Numbered from the stretch's first letter, positions 1 through 9,075 are shown. The stretch: 64,000 nt of DNA from Marinifilum fragile JCM 15579 (GCF_001310955.1 NZ_BAZX01000001.1:62001-126000), one strand, 5' to 3'. The notes: a model not told the origin generated them from the letters alone. Translations and numbers: made by a program.

Positions 1-1
1 T

Positions 2-94
2 GGTTCTTTGAGCCGTTCAGATCGTATGGCTAAGTACAACCAATTACTTCGTATTGAAGAAGAATTGGGAGCTAACGCTAAATTCGGATGCTAA
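2..94 (+). CDS. C-terminal end of an unidentified protein (cut by window edge)
   Basis: An open frame enters from the left edge and stops with TAA at 92-94, giving 30 residues that end in KFGC. The segment is charged and helical-looking (RIEEELG). It is followed closely by a strong hairpin terminator, which supports it as a real gene end. I do not recognise the family from so short a tail. Confidence 0.6.
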   Translation, partial: GSLSRSDRMAKYNQLLRIEEELGANAKFGC

Positions 95-114
95 TCCAAT
101 TAAGTATATAAAAG

Positions 115-143
115 AAAAGGGATCCAATTGGATCCCTTTTTTA
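115..143. terminator. Bidirectional intrinsic terminator
   Basis: An 11-bp perfect stem (115-125 with 130-140) with an AATT loop contains two GGATCC blocks. It is flanked by A-rich sequence on the left and T-rich sequence on the right. It sits between the convergent gene ends at 94 and 160 and can serve both. Confidence 0.85.
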
Positions 144-159
144 TTGAAATATTTAGAGT

Positions 160-675
160 TTAAACATACTCTTGAATTAGCTCGTAAATAGTTTTGCACT
201 GGAATGGTTTCGACAAATATACATCCATTCCTATTTCTATCGAGATATCTTTATCGGCAGAATAATAATTGGCAGTAAACGCAATTATAGGAGTTGGTCT
301 TTCAACCCCTCTATCTTCCTCAATTTTTCGGATTCTTAAAGATGCTTCAATACCACCCATAATTGGCATCTGTAAATCCATTAGAATAATGTCGTATTCT
401 TCTTTTTGAAACTTTTCTACAGCCTGTTTTCCATTTTCTGCAATGTCAATTCTACCAACCTTGTTTTTCAGATACACCTCAAGGGTTTTTCTGTTGCTTG
501 GTTGATCTTCAACCAATAAAACTTTTACGTCTCTAATGTCTTTATCGGTTTTGTTTGGATGAGTTTTAACAATTTGAATCGATTCGATAGTTTCTTCCCA
601 ATATATCTTTCTTTTAGTCTCAATGCCTATTTCTTCCAGCAATGCAGCTAGTCTTTCATTTACCGTTTTTTGCAT
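160..675 (-). CDS. Single-domain (CheY-like) response regulator
   Basis: A 171-residue protein with a receiver domain at about residues 50-171. The expected phosphorylation-site residues are visible: acidic pair E56/D57, phospho-acceptor D100 in MDLQMP, T134 and K156 in SKPF. An unusual 45-residue hydrophilic N-terminus precedes the domain. There is no DNA-binding or enzymatic output domain, so it probably acts by protein contact or in a phosphorelay. No histidine kinase is adjacent. The sequence resembles the receiver modules found at the C-terminus of hybrid histidine kinases, so it may descend from one. Its partner is unknown. Confidence 0.85.
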   Translation of the reverse strand: MQKTVNERLAALLEEIGIETKRKIYWEETIESIQIVKTHPNKTDKDIRDVKVLLVEDQPSNRKTLEVYLKNKVGRIDIAENGKQAVEKFQKEEYDIILMDLQMPIMGGIEASLRIRKIEEDRGVERPTPIIAFTANYYSADKDISIEIGMDVYLSKPFQCKTIYELIQEYV

Positions 676-840
676 ATCTGATACCCCAATGATTAATATT
701 TAAAAATAGAAAAATTAATGTACAATTAAAAAAATGTTCTTGTAAATTAATCAACATAAAACACTTTTATTCCTCACAATAATTCTTAATGTATTACATG
801 CTAATCAATTTTAATCATGATGAACTATAAGCAAATTTTC

Positions 841-848
841 TATTTTTG
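841..848 (+). promoter_or_regulatory. Bacteroidetes -7 element (TATTTTTG) for ettA
   Basis: It matches the TAnnTTTG consensus of the Bacteroidota primary sigma factor and lies 37 bases before the ettA start. No good TTG -33 element is visible at the usual spacing, so this is a partial match. Confidence 0.45.
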
Positions 849-884
849 CAGTAATTGAGTTAGATAAATTAAAAACATACAATA

Positions 885-2572
885 ATGTCAGACGATAAGA
901 AGATTATATTTTCGATGATGGGGGTGAGTAAAATTTTTCCTCCTCAGAAAAAAGTATTGAATAACATTAACCTATCTTTCTTTTATGGTGCTAAAATTGG
1001 GATCATTGGTTTGAATGGTTCTGGTAAATCTACCCTTCTAAAAATTATAGCAGGATTAGAAAAATCATTCGATGGACATGTGGTTTGGCCTAAGGGACAT
1101 ACCATTGGATATTTGGAACAGGAACCTCAGTTGGATGATACCAAGACGGTAAAAGAAATTGTACAGGAAGGTGTTCAGGAAATCGTGCAGGTTTTGGCCG
1201 ACTATGAAGCGGTAAATTTAAAATTTGCAGATCCGGAAGTGTTGGAAGATCCTGATAAGATGCAAGCCGTTATGGATGAGCAAGCTGAACTTCAGGAAAA
1301 AATTGACCGATTTGATGCCTGGAATTTGGATACAAAATTGGAAAGAGCAATGGATGCACTTCGTTGTCCTGATGGTGAAGCGCTTGTGAAGCATCTATCG
1401 GGAGGTGAACGCAGACGTGTAGCATTGTGTCGTTTGTTGCTTCAGGAACCAGATATCTTGTTGTTGGATGAGCCTACCAACCACTTGGATGCTGAATCAG
1501 TACAGTGGTTAGAGCAACACCTTCACCAGTATAGCGGTACTGTAATTTGTATCACTCACGACCGTTACTTCCTGGATAATGTTGCTGGATGGATTCTTGA
1601 GTTGGATAGGGGTGAAGGAATTCCTTGGAAAGGCAACTATACTTCATGGTTGGATCAGAAATCTAAACGATTGGCTCAGGAAGAAAAAGTGGCAAGCAAG
1701 AGAAGAAAAACTCTTGAGCGTGAGTTGGAATGGGTGAACATGGCTCCTAAAGCCCGTCAGGCGAAAAATAAGGCTCGTTTGAAAGCGTACGATACTTTGA
1801 TGAACCAGGATGTGAAACAAAAGGAAGAGAAACTGGAGATTTTCATTCCGAATGGACACGATTGGGAAATAAAGTGATTCAAGCTAGAGAGGTTTCGAAA
1901 GGGTTCGAAAACAAATTGTTATTCGAAAATCTGGAGTTTGAGTTGCCACCTGCAGGAATTGTTGGTGTTATTGGACCTAATGGTGCAGGTAAAACTACCT
2001 TGTTTCGTATGATTATGGGATTGGAACAAGCAAACAAAGGAACTTTCGAAGTTGGTGAAACCGTAAAAGTTGGATATGTAGATCAGCAACATGCCGATAT
2101 CGATCCTGAGAAAACCGTTTACGAAGTAATTTCGGGTGGTGGAGACTTGATTTCTGTTGGAGGAAGACAGTTAAATGCTCGTGCTTACGTGAGTCGATTC
2201 AATTTTTCAGGTGCAGATCAGGAAAAGAAATGCGGAGTGCTTTCAGGTGGTGAAAGAAATCGCTTGCATTTGGCATTAACTTTAAAGGAAGAAGCCAATG
2301 TGCTATTGCTTGATGAGCCTACCAATGATATAGACGTAAACACACTTCGTGCATTGGAGGAAGGTTTAGAGAACTTTGCAGGTTGTGCGGTAGTTATTTC
2401 TCACGACCGTTGGTTCCTTGATCGTGTTGCAACTCATATTTTGGCATTCGAAGGAAATTCGGAGGTACACTATTTCGAAGGAGGTTATTCCGATTATGAA
2501 ATCAATCGCAAAAAACGTTTGGGCGATGAAGGACCTAAGCGTATCAGATATAAAAAATTAATCGCGGATTAA
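885..2572 (+). CDS. ettA: ABC-F ATPase EttA (energy-dependent translational throttle), frameshifted at about 1857
   Basis: The sequence reads as two overlapping frames, 885-1877 (330 aa) and 1862-2572 (236 aa), which together match EttA (about 555 aa) end to end. The first half has Walker [10 protein letters not shown] (42-50), signature LSGGE (171-175) and Walker B/DEPTNHLD (192-202). The second half has a complete second ATPase with [15 protein letters not shown] and DEPTND. EttA binds the ribosomal E site and gates entry into elongation according to ATP/ADP ratio. At the junction the first frame reads FIPNG then HDWEIK-stop. Adding one C beside 1857 gives FIPNGPRLGNKV, the usual linker. 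So one base appears to be missing, probably a sequencing error. Confidence 0.9.
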
Positions 2573-2578
2573 GGCAAA

Positions 2579-2616
2579 AGAGGGAAGGTTTTAAAAAGAA
2601 TCTTCCCTTATTTTTT
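2579..2616 (+). terminator. Intrinsic terminator after ettA
   Basis: A 10-bp stem (2581-2590 with 2599-2608, one G-T wobble) is followed by a T-run. It starts a few bases after the ettA stop codon. Confidence 0.75.
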
Positions 2617-2652
2617 GTAACTTAAGCTAATATTATTCTTAATAAAAATATC

Positions 2653-3006
2653 ATGAACGAATTTGCAACACCTAGCGATGAGAGAAATTGGGCAATGTTT
2701 TGCCACCTATCTGCGTTTTCTGGTTTAATTATACCTTTCGGAAATATTATCGGACCACTTATTCTTTGGTCGATGAAAAAAGAGCATTCAGCCTTGGTAG
2801 ATCGAGAAGGAAAAAAAGCATTGAATTTTCAAATATCCATGAGTATCTATCTTTTTGTTTCTGCTTTCTTAATTATAATTGGTGTCGGGATATTGCTACT
2901 AATTGCACTTGGATTAATAAATCTTATTTTTGTGGTGATGGCGGTGGTAAAAACACTCAATGGTGAGGATTACCAATATCCGCTCAGTATAAAAATATTA
3001 AATTGA
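2653..3006 (+). CDS. DUF4870 (Tic20-like) small membrane protein
   Basis: A 117-residue protein with the typical DUF4870 pattern: an N-terminal SDERNWAMFCHLSAF segment, a first membrane helix with GNIIGPLILW, a polar stretch containing a reworked HxxxxxxDREGKKALNFQ motif, then two hydrophobic helices (about 66-100) and a YPLSIKIL end. Members of this family are small polytopic proteins of unknown function. It is followed 4 bases later by another membrane-protein gene, so the two are probably co-transcribed. Identification as DUF4870 is firm; the role is unknown. Confidence 0.85.
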   Translation: MNEFATPSDERNWAMFCHLSAFSGLIIPFGNIIGPLILWSMKKEHSALVDREGKKALNFQISMSIYLFVSAFLIIIGVGILLLIALGLINLIFVVMAVVKTLNGEDYQYPLSIKILN

Positions 3007-3010
3007 TGAA

Positions 3011-3352
3011 ATGAAATCTTTCTCATTATATAAGACAATCTACTTTTTAGGGATTGTCTTAATTTTTGTTGGTGGTTACCGATTATTTAAGAATCTTTCG
3101 TACGGCGATCTGTTGTTTTCTGCAGGTATTCTTTGCTATTCTGGTGTTCAAGTATTCTTGTTATTCTTCAAATCATTATCTGATTGGAAACTTTTTGAAT
3201 ACCTTAAACTTGCTGTGAATGTATTGTTTTTGATATCAATCATTCTATTGTTGATATTGAATTTACAAGAGTGGTATTATCCATTTATATTAGGTCTGTT
3301 GATTGATTTCTTCTCCAATATTTTAAAAAGAATAAGCAAACAACCTGTTTAA
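3011..3352 (+). CDS. Small four-helix membrane protein, family not recognised
   Basis: A 113-residue hydrophobic protein with about four membrane segments, near residues 7-26, 33-53, 62-87 and 90-105, and a short basic C-terminus (KRISKQP). It lies 4 bases downstream of the DUF4870 gene on the same strand, which suggests translational coupling. I recognise no conserved motif and assign no function. Confidence 0.6.
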   Translation: MKSFSLYKTIYFLGIVLIFVGGYRLFKNLSYGDLLFSAGILCYSGVQVFLLFFKSLSDWKLFEYLKLAVNVLFLISIILLLILNLQEWYYPFILGLLIDFFSNILKRISKQPV

Positions 3353-3397
3353 GTTTTGATCAAACTTGGTTTAATAGACGCTGTTCGTGTTCCCAAA

Positions 3398-3783
3398 GCC
3401 TGAAAAAAATATTTTCAAGCCTCTCATTTTGTGATAAGGCTCAAAAAGATATTTTCAAGCTTTCCCATTTTGTGAGAAGCTTCAAAAAGATATTTCCAAG
3501 CTTTTCCAATTTGTGAGAAGTCTCAAAAAGGTATTTTCAAGTTTCTCATTTTGTGAGAAGTCTCAAAAAGATATTTTCAAGCTATCTTATTTTGTGAGAA
3601 ACCTCAAAAAGATTTTTTGAAGCTTTCCTATTTTGTGAAAAGCTTCAAAAGGATATTTTCAAGCTTTCCCATTTTAAGAGAAGTCTCGAAAAAATTTTTT
3701 CAAGCTTCTCATTTTGTGAGAAGCCTCACAAAGATATTTCGAGCATTCCGATTTTGAGCGAAGCTTCAAAAAGATTTTTTCAC
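3398..3783. repeat. Tandem array of about 9.5 degenerate 40-41-bp units
   Basis: Units begin at 3398, 3439, 3479, 3520, 3560, 3601, 3642, 3683, 3723 and 3763 (last one partial). Each carries two imperfect palindromes: one like CTTCTCA-TTTTG-TGAGAAG, and one where GCTT..AAAA pairs with TTTT..AAGC around GATA. The array fills most of the 524-bp gap between the small membrane-protein gene and hisS, and its last part lies just before the hisS -7 element. Every position of the unit varies between copies, so there are no constant repeats with unique spacers. No long open frame crosses it. Confidence 0.85.
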
Positions 3784-3833
3784 ATATCATACTCTACTTA
3801 AGCCACAAACTGTGCTACTATCGAAATATTGTA

Positions 3834-3841
3834 TATTTTTG
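3834..3841 (+). promoter_or_regulatory. Bacteroidetes -7 element (TATTTTTG) for hisS
   Basis: It matches TAnnTTTG 36 bases before the hisS ATG and just downstream of the 41-bp repeat array. No clear TTG lies at the -33 position. Confidence 0.45.
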
Positions 3842-3876
3842 TAGATCTGATAAAAAACCAAAATAAAGAATAAGAA

Positions 3877-5237
3877 ATGGCTCAAAAACCGTCTATTCCT
3901 AAAGGAACGAGAGATTTTTCACCAGTTGAAATGGTGAAGAGAAATTACATTTTCGATACCATTAAAGAGGTTTTTCAATTGTATGGATTTATGCCGATTG
4001 AAACACCATCAATGGAAAATCTTTCTACTCTAATGGGAAAATATGGAGAAGAAGGGGATAAACTACTTTTTAAAGTGTTGAATTCGGGAGATTTTATCTC
4101 GAAAGTGCGCGATGAACAATTACAGGAACGTAATTCAGCTAAACTTACAACCAAGATTAGTGAAAAAGGTCTGCGTTACGACCTTACCGTACCATTTGCG
4201 CGTTACGTTGTGCAGCATCGTAACGATATTAACTTCCCTTTTAAGAGATACCAAATTCAGCCGGTGTGGAGAGCGGATCGTCCACAAAAAGGACGTTACC
4301 GCGAGTTTTATCAGTGTGATGTTGATGTAATTGGAAGCAATTCACTTTTAAACGAAGTTGAATTGATTCAGATTGTTGATGAAGTATATCGCCGATTACA
4401 ATTGAATGTGGTTGTGAAGCTAAACAATCGTAAGATTTTGGCTGGTATTGCAGAGATTATTGGTGAAGCGGAAAAAATTATCGATATCACTGTTGCAATT
4501 GATAAGCTGGACAAAATTGGTTTGGATAACGTAAACAAAGAGTTGGAAGAAAAAGGAGTATCTGCGAAAGCAATTGAAACTTTGCAGCCAATTATTTTGT
4601 TATCGGGAACCAATGCTGAAAAAGCAGCAAAATTAAAAGAGCTTTTGGCTGATTCGGAAGTTGGAATGAAGGGTATTGAGGAATTGGAAACTGTATTCAA
4701 TTATCTGGATAAACTTGATGTGAAAACAGAAGTTGAATTGGATTTAACTCTTGCCAGAGGTTTGAACTATTACACTGGAGCCATTTTCGAGGTAAAATCG
4801 AAGGATATGGAGTTTGGTAGTATTACAGGAGGTGGTCGTTACGAGATTTAACTGGTATTTTCGGTTTGAAAGACGTGTCGGGTGTTGGTATTTCTTTTGG
4901 TGCCGATCGCATTTACGATGTATTGGAGCAAATGGATAAATTTCCTGAAGAAACTGCTGCAACTACTAAGGTGCTATTTATCAATTTTGGTGAAAAAGAG
5001 GAGTTGTTCTGTTTGCCAATATTATCCCAATTGCGTGCTAATGGGATAAATGCTGAGATTTATCCTGCATCGCATAAAATGAAGAAACAGATGACTTATG
5101 CCAACAATAAGAATATCCCTTATGTGATTATGGTTGGAGAAAGTGAAATGGAAGAAGGAGTTGTAAGCTTGAAGAACATGGAAACCGGCGATCAGGAAAA
5201 ATTAACTCCAGAACAATTGATTGAAAAATTAGCCTAA
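3877..5237 (+). CDS. hisS: Histidyl-tRNA synthetase, frameshifted at about 4844
   Basis: Charges tRNA-His with histidine. Two frames, 3877-4851 and 4866-5237, together give a normal class II HisRS. The first half holds the KGTRDFSP start (motif 1 region), motif 2 with the [20 protein letters not shown] stretch, and the histidine-specific [10 protein letters not shown]. The second half holds the rest of motif 3 ([11 protein letters not shown]) and the anticodon-binding domain. At the junction the frame reads GGGRYEI-stop. One missing base between 4844 and 4845 would restore GGGRYDDLTGIFG, the invariant motif 3 entry. This enzyme is essential and no second copy is visible, so the break is probably a sequence error. 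Confidence 0.92.
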
Positions 5238-5259
5238 GCTAAAATGGTTGAAAATATAT

Positions 5260-5287
5260 AAGGGCTGTCGATTGACAGCCCTTTTTT
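5260..5287. terminator. Terminator between convergent hisS and Spy-like gene
   Basis: A 10-bp perfect stem (5260-5269 with 5274-5283) with a GATT loop is followed by a T-run. It lies 22 bases after the hisS stop and just before the end of the convergent gene at 5296. Confidence 0.85.
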
Positions 5288-5295
5288 GTATTTTT

Positions 5296-5781
5296 TTAAT
5301 TTCTCTCTCGTCGTTCCATATAACGGCCTTTTTCTTTAATTTTTCGAAGTAACATGCCTTGGAATTTTTTCTCGGTATGATAAAGTTCCAAGACCTTTTT
5401 TATAGGAAGTACCTTTTTAAACTTCTCATGATATTCCTTAATCAATTGCGCATCTTTAATTCGATACTCAATCATCTTATCACTAATTTGAACCAGCTCT
5501 TTATCGGGAATGCTATCTAAGCCATTTCTAATTTTGCGAAACAATACTCTACCTTCCTTTCTTAGTTGTTCTTTCTTGCTTTCCAATTCATTGTAAACAG
5601 GCCAGAATAATTGTGCTTCCTCAGGAGTTAAAGCCAATCTTTGAGTTATGAATGATATTTTCTGTGCTTGAATTTCTTTGTGCATTTTGGCATGGCCTTC
5701 ACCTTTTCTATTTCCATGTTGTGCACTTGCCGACAAACAAAATGCCAGTAATATAGATATTGATAGGATTATTCGGTTCAT
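5296..5781 (-). CDS. Secreted Spy/CpxP-like periplasmic protein
   Basis: A 161-residue protein with a clear signal peptide (MNRIILSISILLAFCLSASA, cut near residue 20-21) and a long, charged helical body. It contains the LTPEEAQLFWPVYNE segment that resembles the LTxxQ motifs of the Spy/CpxP periplasmic chaperone group. It is the last gene of a minus-strand operon headed by an ECF sigma factor and a small membrane protein. In Bacteroidota this order is typical of an envelope-stress module in which the secreted protein is a regulon member or sensor. The chaperone role is an inference. Confidence 0.7.
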   Translation of the reverse strand: MNRIILSISILLAFCLSASAQHGNRKGEGHAKMHKEIQAQKISFITQRLALTPEEAQLFWPVYNELESKKEQLRKEGRVLFRKIRNGLDSIPDKELVQISDKMIEYRIKDAQLIKEYHEKFKKVLPIKKVLELYHTEKKFQGMLLRKIKEKGRYMERRERN

Positions 5782-5791
5782 ATTTCAATAA

Positions 5792-6181
5792 TTATAAGTT
5801 CGCCAATAATTCATCGGTTTCGATATCGTAATCCGAAAGATATTCAATAATTTCATCCGATGTAGTTTCTGACATGCTGTCAAAGAAAAAGTCAGATTCT
5901 ACATTTTCAGTATTAACAGTACTGCTGTCTTCTATTTGTGAAACTTGTTGATTTTGGAAATCAGTAGGCACAGCAGTAGTCAAAATAAGTTTGGCTACAA
6001 ACACAAATACAAGAACACTAGCAGCCATCCACATATAGGGTTTCAGAATTTGAACCCAATTCTTTTCCTTTGGATTCTCTTCCTGTTCTATTCTTTCACT
6101 AATTCGATCACTTAGGTTCTCGAAGTAATTTTCAGGAACTTTAAATGGTTGATCTTTTTTCATATCCGACAGATTATTCAT
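5792..6181 (-). CDS. Small single-pass membrane protein, probable anti-sigma factor
   Basis: A 129-residue protein: a charged N-terminal region (KVPENYFENLSDRISERI), one membrane helix at about 48-68 (YMWMAASVLVFVFVAKLIL) and an acidic C-terminal tail outside. It is encoded immediately downstream of an ECF sigma factor and 10 bases before the Spy-like gene. The PxNYFxxL segment plus one helix is a common layout for proteins in this position in Bacteroidota. It would hold the sigma factor at the membrane until a signal arrives. There is no zinc-binding HxxxCxxC motif, so it is not a classic ZAS-type anti-sigma; the role is inferred from context. Confidence 0.6.
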   Translation of the reverse strand: MNNLSDMKKDQPFKVPENYFENLSDRISERIEQEENPKEKNWVQILKPYMWMAASVLVFVFVAKLILTTAVPTDFQNQQVSQIEDSSTVNTENVESDFFFDSMSETTSDEIIEYLSDYDIETDELLANL

Positions 6182-6274
6182 GATTCGTATATTTCTTAGA
6201 CTGTCAAAGTTCTGTTTGGTTTAATCAATTAATTTTTAGATTGATATTGCTAACATTCCAATTTTAGCAGAGAT

Positions 6275-6808
6275 TCAATTTTTTTTTACAGCATGATGAT
6301 AGGAGGCTTTTAAAGCTCCAACCGAGGTTTCAAGAATTTCAGACATATCTTCGTACTTCATTTCATCAAAATACTTCATATTAAATACCAATCGTTGCTT
6401 TTCTGGCAATTGTAATATTGCTTTTTGAAACTCTATTTGTGCCTGATTTCCATCAAAATATTCATCAGCTTCCATATTTGCAATCAGCATGTCTTCAACC
6501 TCTTTATTGGCAAAGGCAATACTTCTTCTTTGCTTGTCTTTCAGAAATGTTAACGATTCGTTGGTTGCAATTCGATACATCCAGGTAAAAAGCTTTGCAT
6601 CGTATCTAAAGTTAAGCAAGCCTTTCCAAATTTTCACGAAAGTGTTCTGCAAAACATCATCGGCATCATCGTGCGATAATACAATTTTCCTGATTTGCCA
6701 GTACAATCTTTCCTGATATTTCTTTACCAAAAGGGAAAATGCTTCACTTTGAGTTTTCTTATCCTGAAAAAGTTGTAAAATTTCTTCGTCAGTTTTTTGA
6801 TTCATCAA
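6275..6808 (-). CDS. ECF-type RNA polymerase sigma factor, C-terminus probably frameshifted at an A9 run
   Basis: A 177-residue sigma-70 family protein. Region 2 lies at about residues 22-90 with DDADDVLQNTFVKIWKGL (47-64) and FTWMYRIATNESL. Region 4 lies at 134-177 with LPEKQRLVFNMKYFDEMKYED and the recognition helix SVGALKASYHHAVKK. It heads an operon with the membrane protein and Spy-like gene, the usual sigma/anti-sigma arrangement. The frame ends abruptly at HHAVKKN because the minus strand has nine A in a row. With eight, it would continue IESLLKLEC and stop at 6250, a more normal family end. That is either a one-base insertion error or a natural slippage site. Confidence 0.88.
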   Translation of the reverse strand: MMNQKTDEEILQLFQDKKTQSEAFSLLVKKYQERLYWQIRKIVLSHDDADDVLQNTFVKIWKGLLNFRYDAKLFTWMYRIATNESLTFLKDKQRRSIAFANKEVEDMLIANMEADEYFDGNQAQIEFQKAILQLPEKQRLVFNMKYFDEMKYEDMSEILETSVGALKASYHHAVKKN

Positions 6809-6958
6809 TTCTGATTCTGTTTTTTATACCATTAAATATTGCTCGGTATTAATCAAAGCACATTGGCTTTAATGCGATAAATGCATGATAAAAGTAACGA
6901 TTTGCAACTGTATCACGAAAGGTAAGACTCAATTCTTTTGAAAAGGTTTAATAGCAAG

Positions 6959-6993
6959 ACAAAAAAAATCCGGAATCAATTTGATTCCGGATT
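6959..6993 (-). terminator. Terminator of transketolase gene
   Basis: A 12-bp perfect stem (6967-6978 with 6982-6993), followed on the minus strand by a run of T (A at 6961-6968). It begins about 19 bases downstream of the tkt stop codon. Confidence 0.88.
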
Positions 6994-7011
6994 CATATCT
7001 TGAATTGTGAG

Positions 7012-9075
7012 TTATTTTTGAAGAAGAGCTTCAACTTCTTTCACAACATTTTCAGCAGTATAACCAAATTTTTCATCAAGAACTCCAGCAGGAGCTGAGT
7101 AACCAAAATGATCTAAACCAACAGATTTTCCGTTAGCGCCAACTAATCCTTGAAGAGTAACAGGCAAACCAGCAGTTAAACCAAGCACAGGAATTCCAGC
7201 AGGAATTACTTCGTTTTGGTATTCTGTAGATTGTTGTCTGAATAAACCTTCAGAAGGAACTGAAACAATTTGTACTTTCAAACCTTTGTCAGCCTTCAAA
7301 ATTTCAGCACCAGCAACCAAAGTAGAAACCTCAGAACCACTAGCCAATAGAATTACATCAGGAGTAGATTCTGGTTTTTCAACAATGTAAGCACCTTTTT
7401 CAGCAGCCAAAGCTTCTTGATATCTGTTTCCGCTTGCAGCAGGAAGATCTGTAATGTTTTGACGAGATAAAATCAATGCAGTTGGAGTTTTAGTGTTCTC
7501 CATAGCCATTTTCCATGCAACAGTAGTTTCATCAACATCCGCAGGACGAAGAGCCAATAAGCTCATTTCTCCTGAGTGATTTTTCAATTGCTCCAATAAA
7601 CGAATTTGAGCTTCTTGTTCAATTGGCTGGTGAGTTGGTCCATCTTCACCTACACGGAAAGCATCGTGAGTCCAAATGTACTTCACAGGAACTTCCATTA
7701 AGGCAGATAAACGCACAGCAGGCTTCATATAATCAGAGAATACGAAGAATGTACCACATGCAGCAGTAACACCACCATGTAATGCAATACCATTACAAAT
7801 TGCAGCCATTGTTAACTCAGCAACACCAGCTTGCAAGAATGCACCAGAGAAATCACCTCTAACAATTGCTTTTGTCTGCTTTAAGAATCCGTCAGTTTTA
7901 TCTGAGTTACTCAAGTCGGCAGATGAAACAATCATGTTGTCAACATTCTTTGCCAACTCAGCCAATACAGCAGAAGAAGCAGCGCGAGTTGCACCTCCTG
8001 ATTTCTGTACAATTGCAGCATAATCGATTTCTGGAGCATTACCGCTAAAGAATTTTTCCAATTTAGCAGCTAGTTCAGGATTTGCTTTTGCCCATTCAGC
8101 TTGTTCAGCTTTTTTAGCAGCAGCATATTCTTGTTTCTTTTTAAGAACTTCGTTGTAGTATTCTTCAACTTCAGGGAAAATCTGGAATGGATTCTCAGGA
8201 TTACCACCTAAGTTTTCGATGGTTTTATCTAGAGAAGCACCAGCAGCACCTAATGGCTGACCGTGAGTTGATACCATATTTTCAAAGCTAGCGCCTTCAG
8301 CATCCACAGCACCTTTTCCCATTAAGGTTTCACCAATAATAAGAGTAGGACGTTCTGTTTCGTTGTTAGCAGCAAGCAAAGCTACGCGAATTTCTGAAGC
8401 GTTGTTACCATCAATGGTAATTACGTTCCATCCCCAAGCTTCGTATTTTTTAGCTGTATCTTCAGTTGTAACTTCTTCAACTTTTGTAGATAGCTGAATG
8501 TTGTTTGAATCGTAGAACATGATAAGGTTACTTAAACCAAGAGTTCCTGCAATTCTACCAGCACCTTGTGCAATTTCTTCCTGAATACCTCCATCAGAAA
8601 TAAAAGCATAAGTTTTGTGAGACATCCAATCGCCAAAACGAGCTGCTAAGAAGCGCTCAGCAATTGCAGCACCTACAGCCATTGTATGACCTTGTCCTAA
8701 TGGACCAGAAGTATTTTCAACACCTCTTTCGAAATCTACTTCAGGGTGACCTGGAGTTGGAGAACCCCATTGTCTGAAGTTTTTCAGATCATCCATGCTA
8801 TAATTTCCTACTAATGCAAGAATAGAATATAACATTGGAGACATATGACCCGGATCAAGGAAAAATCTATCACGATTAATCCAAAGTTTATCGGTTGGGT
8901 CGAAGTTTAAAAATTCGGAGTAAAGTACGTTTACAAAATCAGCACCGCCCATGGCACCTCCAGGGTGACCTGATTTTGCTTTTTCTACCATAGCAGCTGC
9001 AAGAATACGGATATTATCCGACGCCTTATCAGTTACTGTAAGATCCACTTGGTTGTTCATTTCTTTTAGATCCAT
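7012..9075 (-). CDS. tkt: Transketolase
   Basis: A 687-residue, full-length thiamine-diphosphate enzyme of the non-oxidative pentose phosphate pathway. It moves two-carbon units between ketose and aldose phosphates. The N-terminal ThDP-binding part has the KSGHPGGAMGGADF segment and LDPGHMSPMLYS. GDGG-like metal/ThDP binding is represented by FISDGGIQEE. The central pyrimidine-binding part has the PVKYIWTHDAFRVGEDGPTH motif with the conserved HDS-like loop. The C-terminal domain ends in VVKEVEALL. The gene stands alone between an upstream TATCTTTG promoter element and its own downstream terminator. Confidence 0.95.
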   Translation of the reverse strand: MDLKEMNNQVDLTVTDKASDNIRILAAAMVEKAKSGHPGGAMGGADFVNVLYSEFLNFDPTDKLWINRDRFFLDPGHMSPMLYSILALVGNYSMDDLKNFRQWGSPTPGHPEVDFERGVENTSGPLGQGHTMAVGAAIAERFLAARFGDWMSHKTYAFISDGGIQEEIAQGAGRIAGTLGLSNLIMFYDSNNIQLSTKVEEVTTEDTAKKYEAWGWNVITIDGNNASEIRVALLAANNETERPTLIIGETLMGKGAVDAEGASFENMVSTHGQPLGAAGASLDKTIENLGGNPENPFQIFPEVEEYYNEVLKKKQEYAAAKKAEQAEWAKANPELAAKLEKFFSGNAPEIDYAAIVQKSGGATRAASSAVLAELAKNVDNMIVSSADLSNSDKTDGFLKQTKAIVRGDFSGAFLQAGVAELTMAAICNGIALHGGVTAACGTFFVFSDYMKPAVRLSALMEVPVKYIWTHDAFRVGEDGPTHQPIEQEAQIRLLEQLKNHSGEMSLLALRPADVDETTVAWKMAMENTKTPTALILSRQNITDLPAASGNRYQEALAAEKGAYIVEKPESTPDVILLASGSEVSTLVAGAEILKADKGLKVQIVSVPSEGLFRQQSTEYQNEVIPAGIPVLGLTAGLPVTLQGLVGANGKSVGLDHFGYSAPAGVLDEKFGYTAENVVKEVEALLQK

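Noticed and set aside
885-2572. Two separate half-size ABC ATPases
   Set aside because: Together they match one EttA end to end, and one added base joins them in frame at the expected linker.
3398-3783. CRISPR array
   Set aside because: The whole 41-bp unit varies and repeats directly; there is no constant repeat separated by unique spacers, and no cas genes are in the window.
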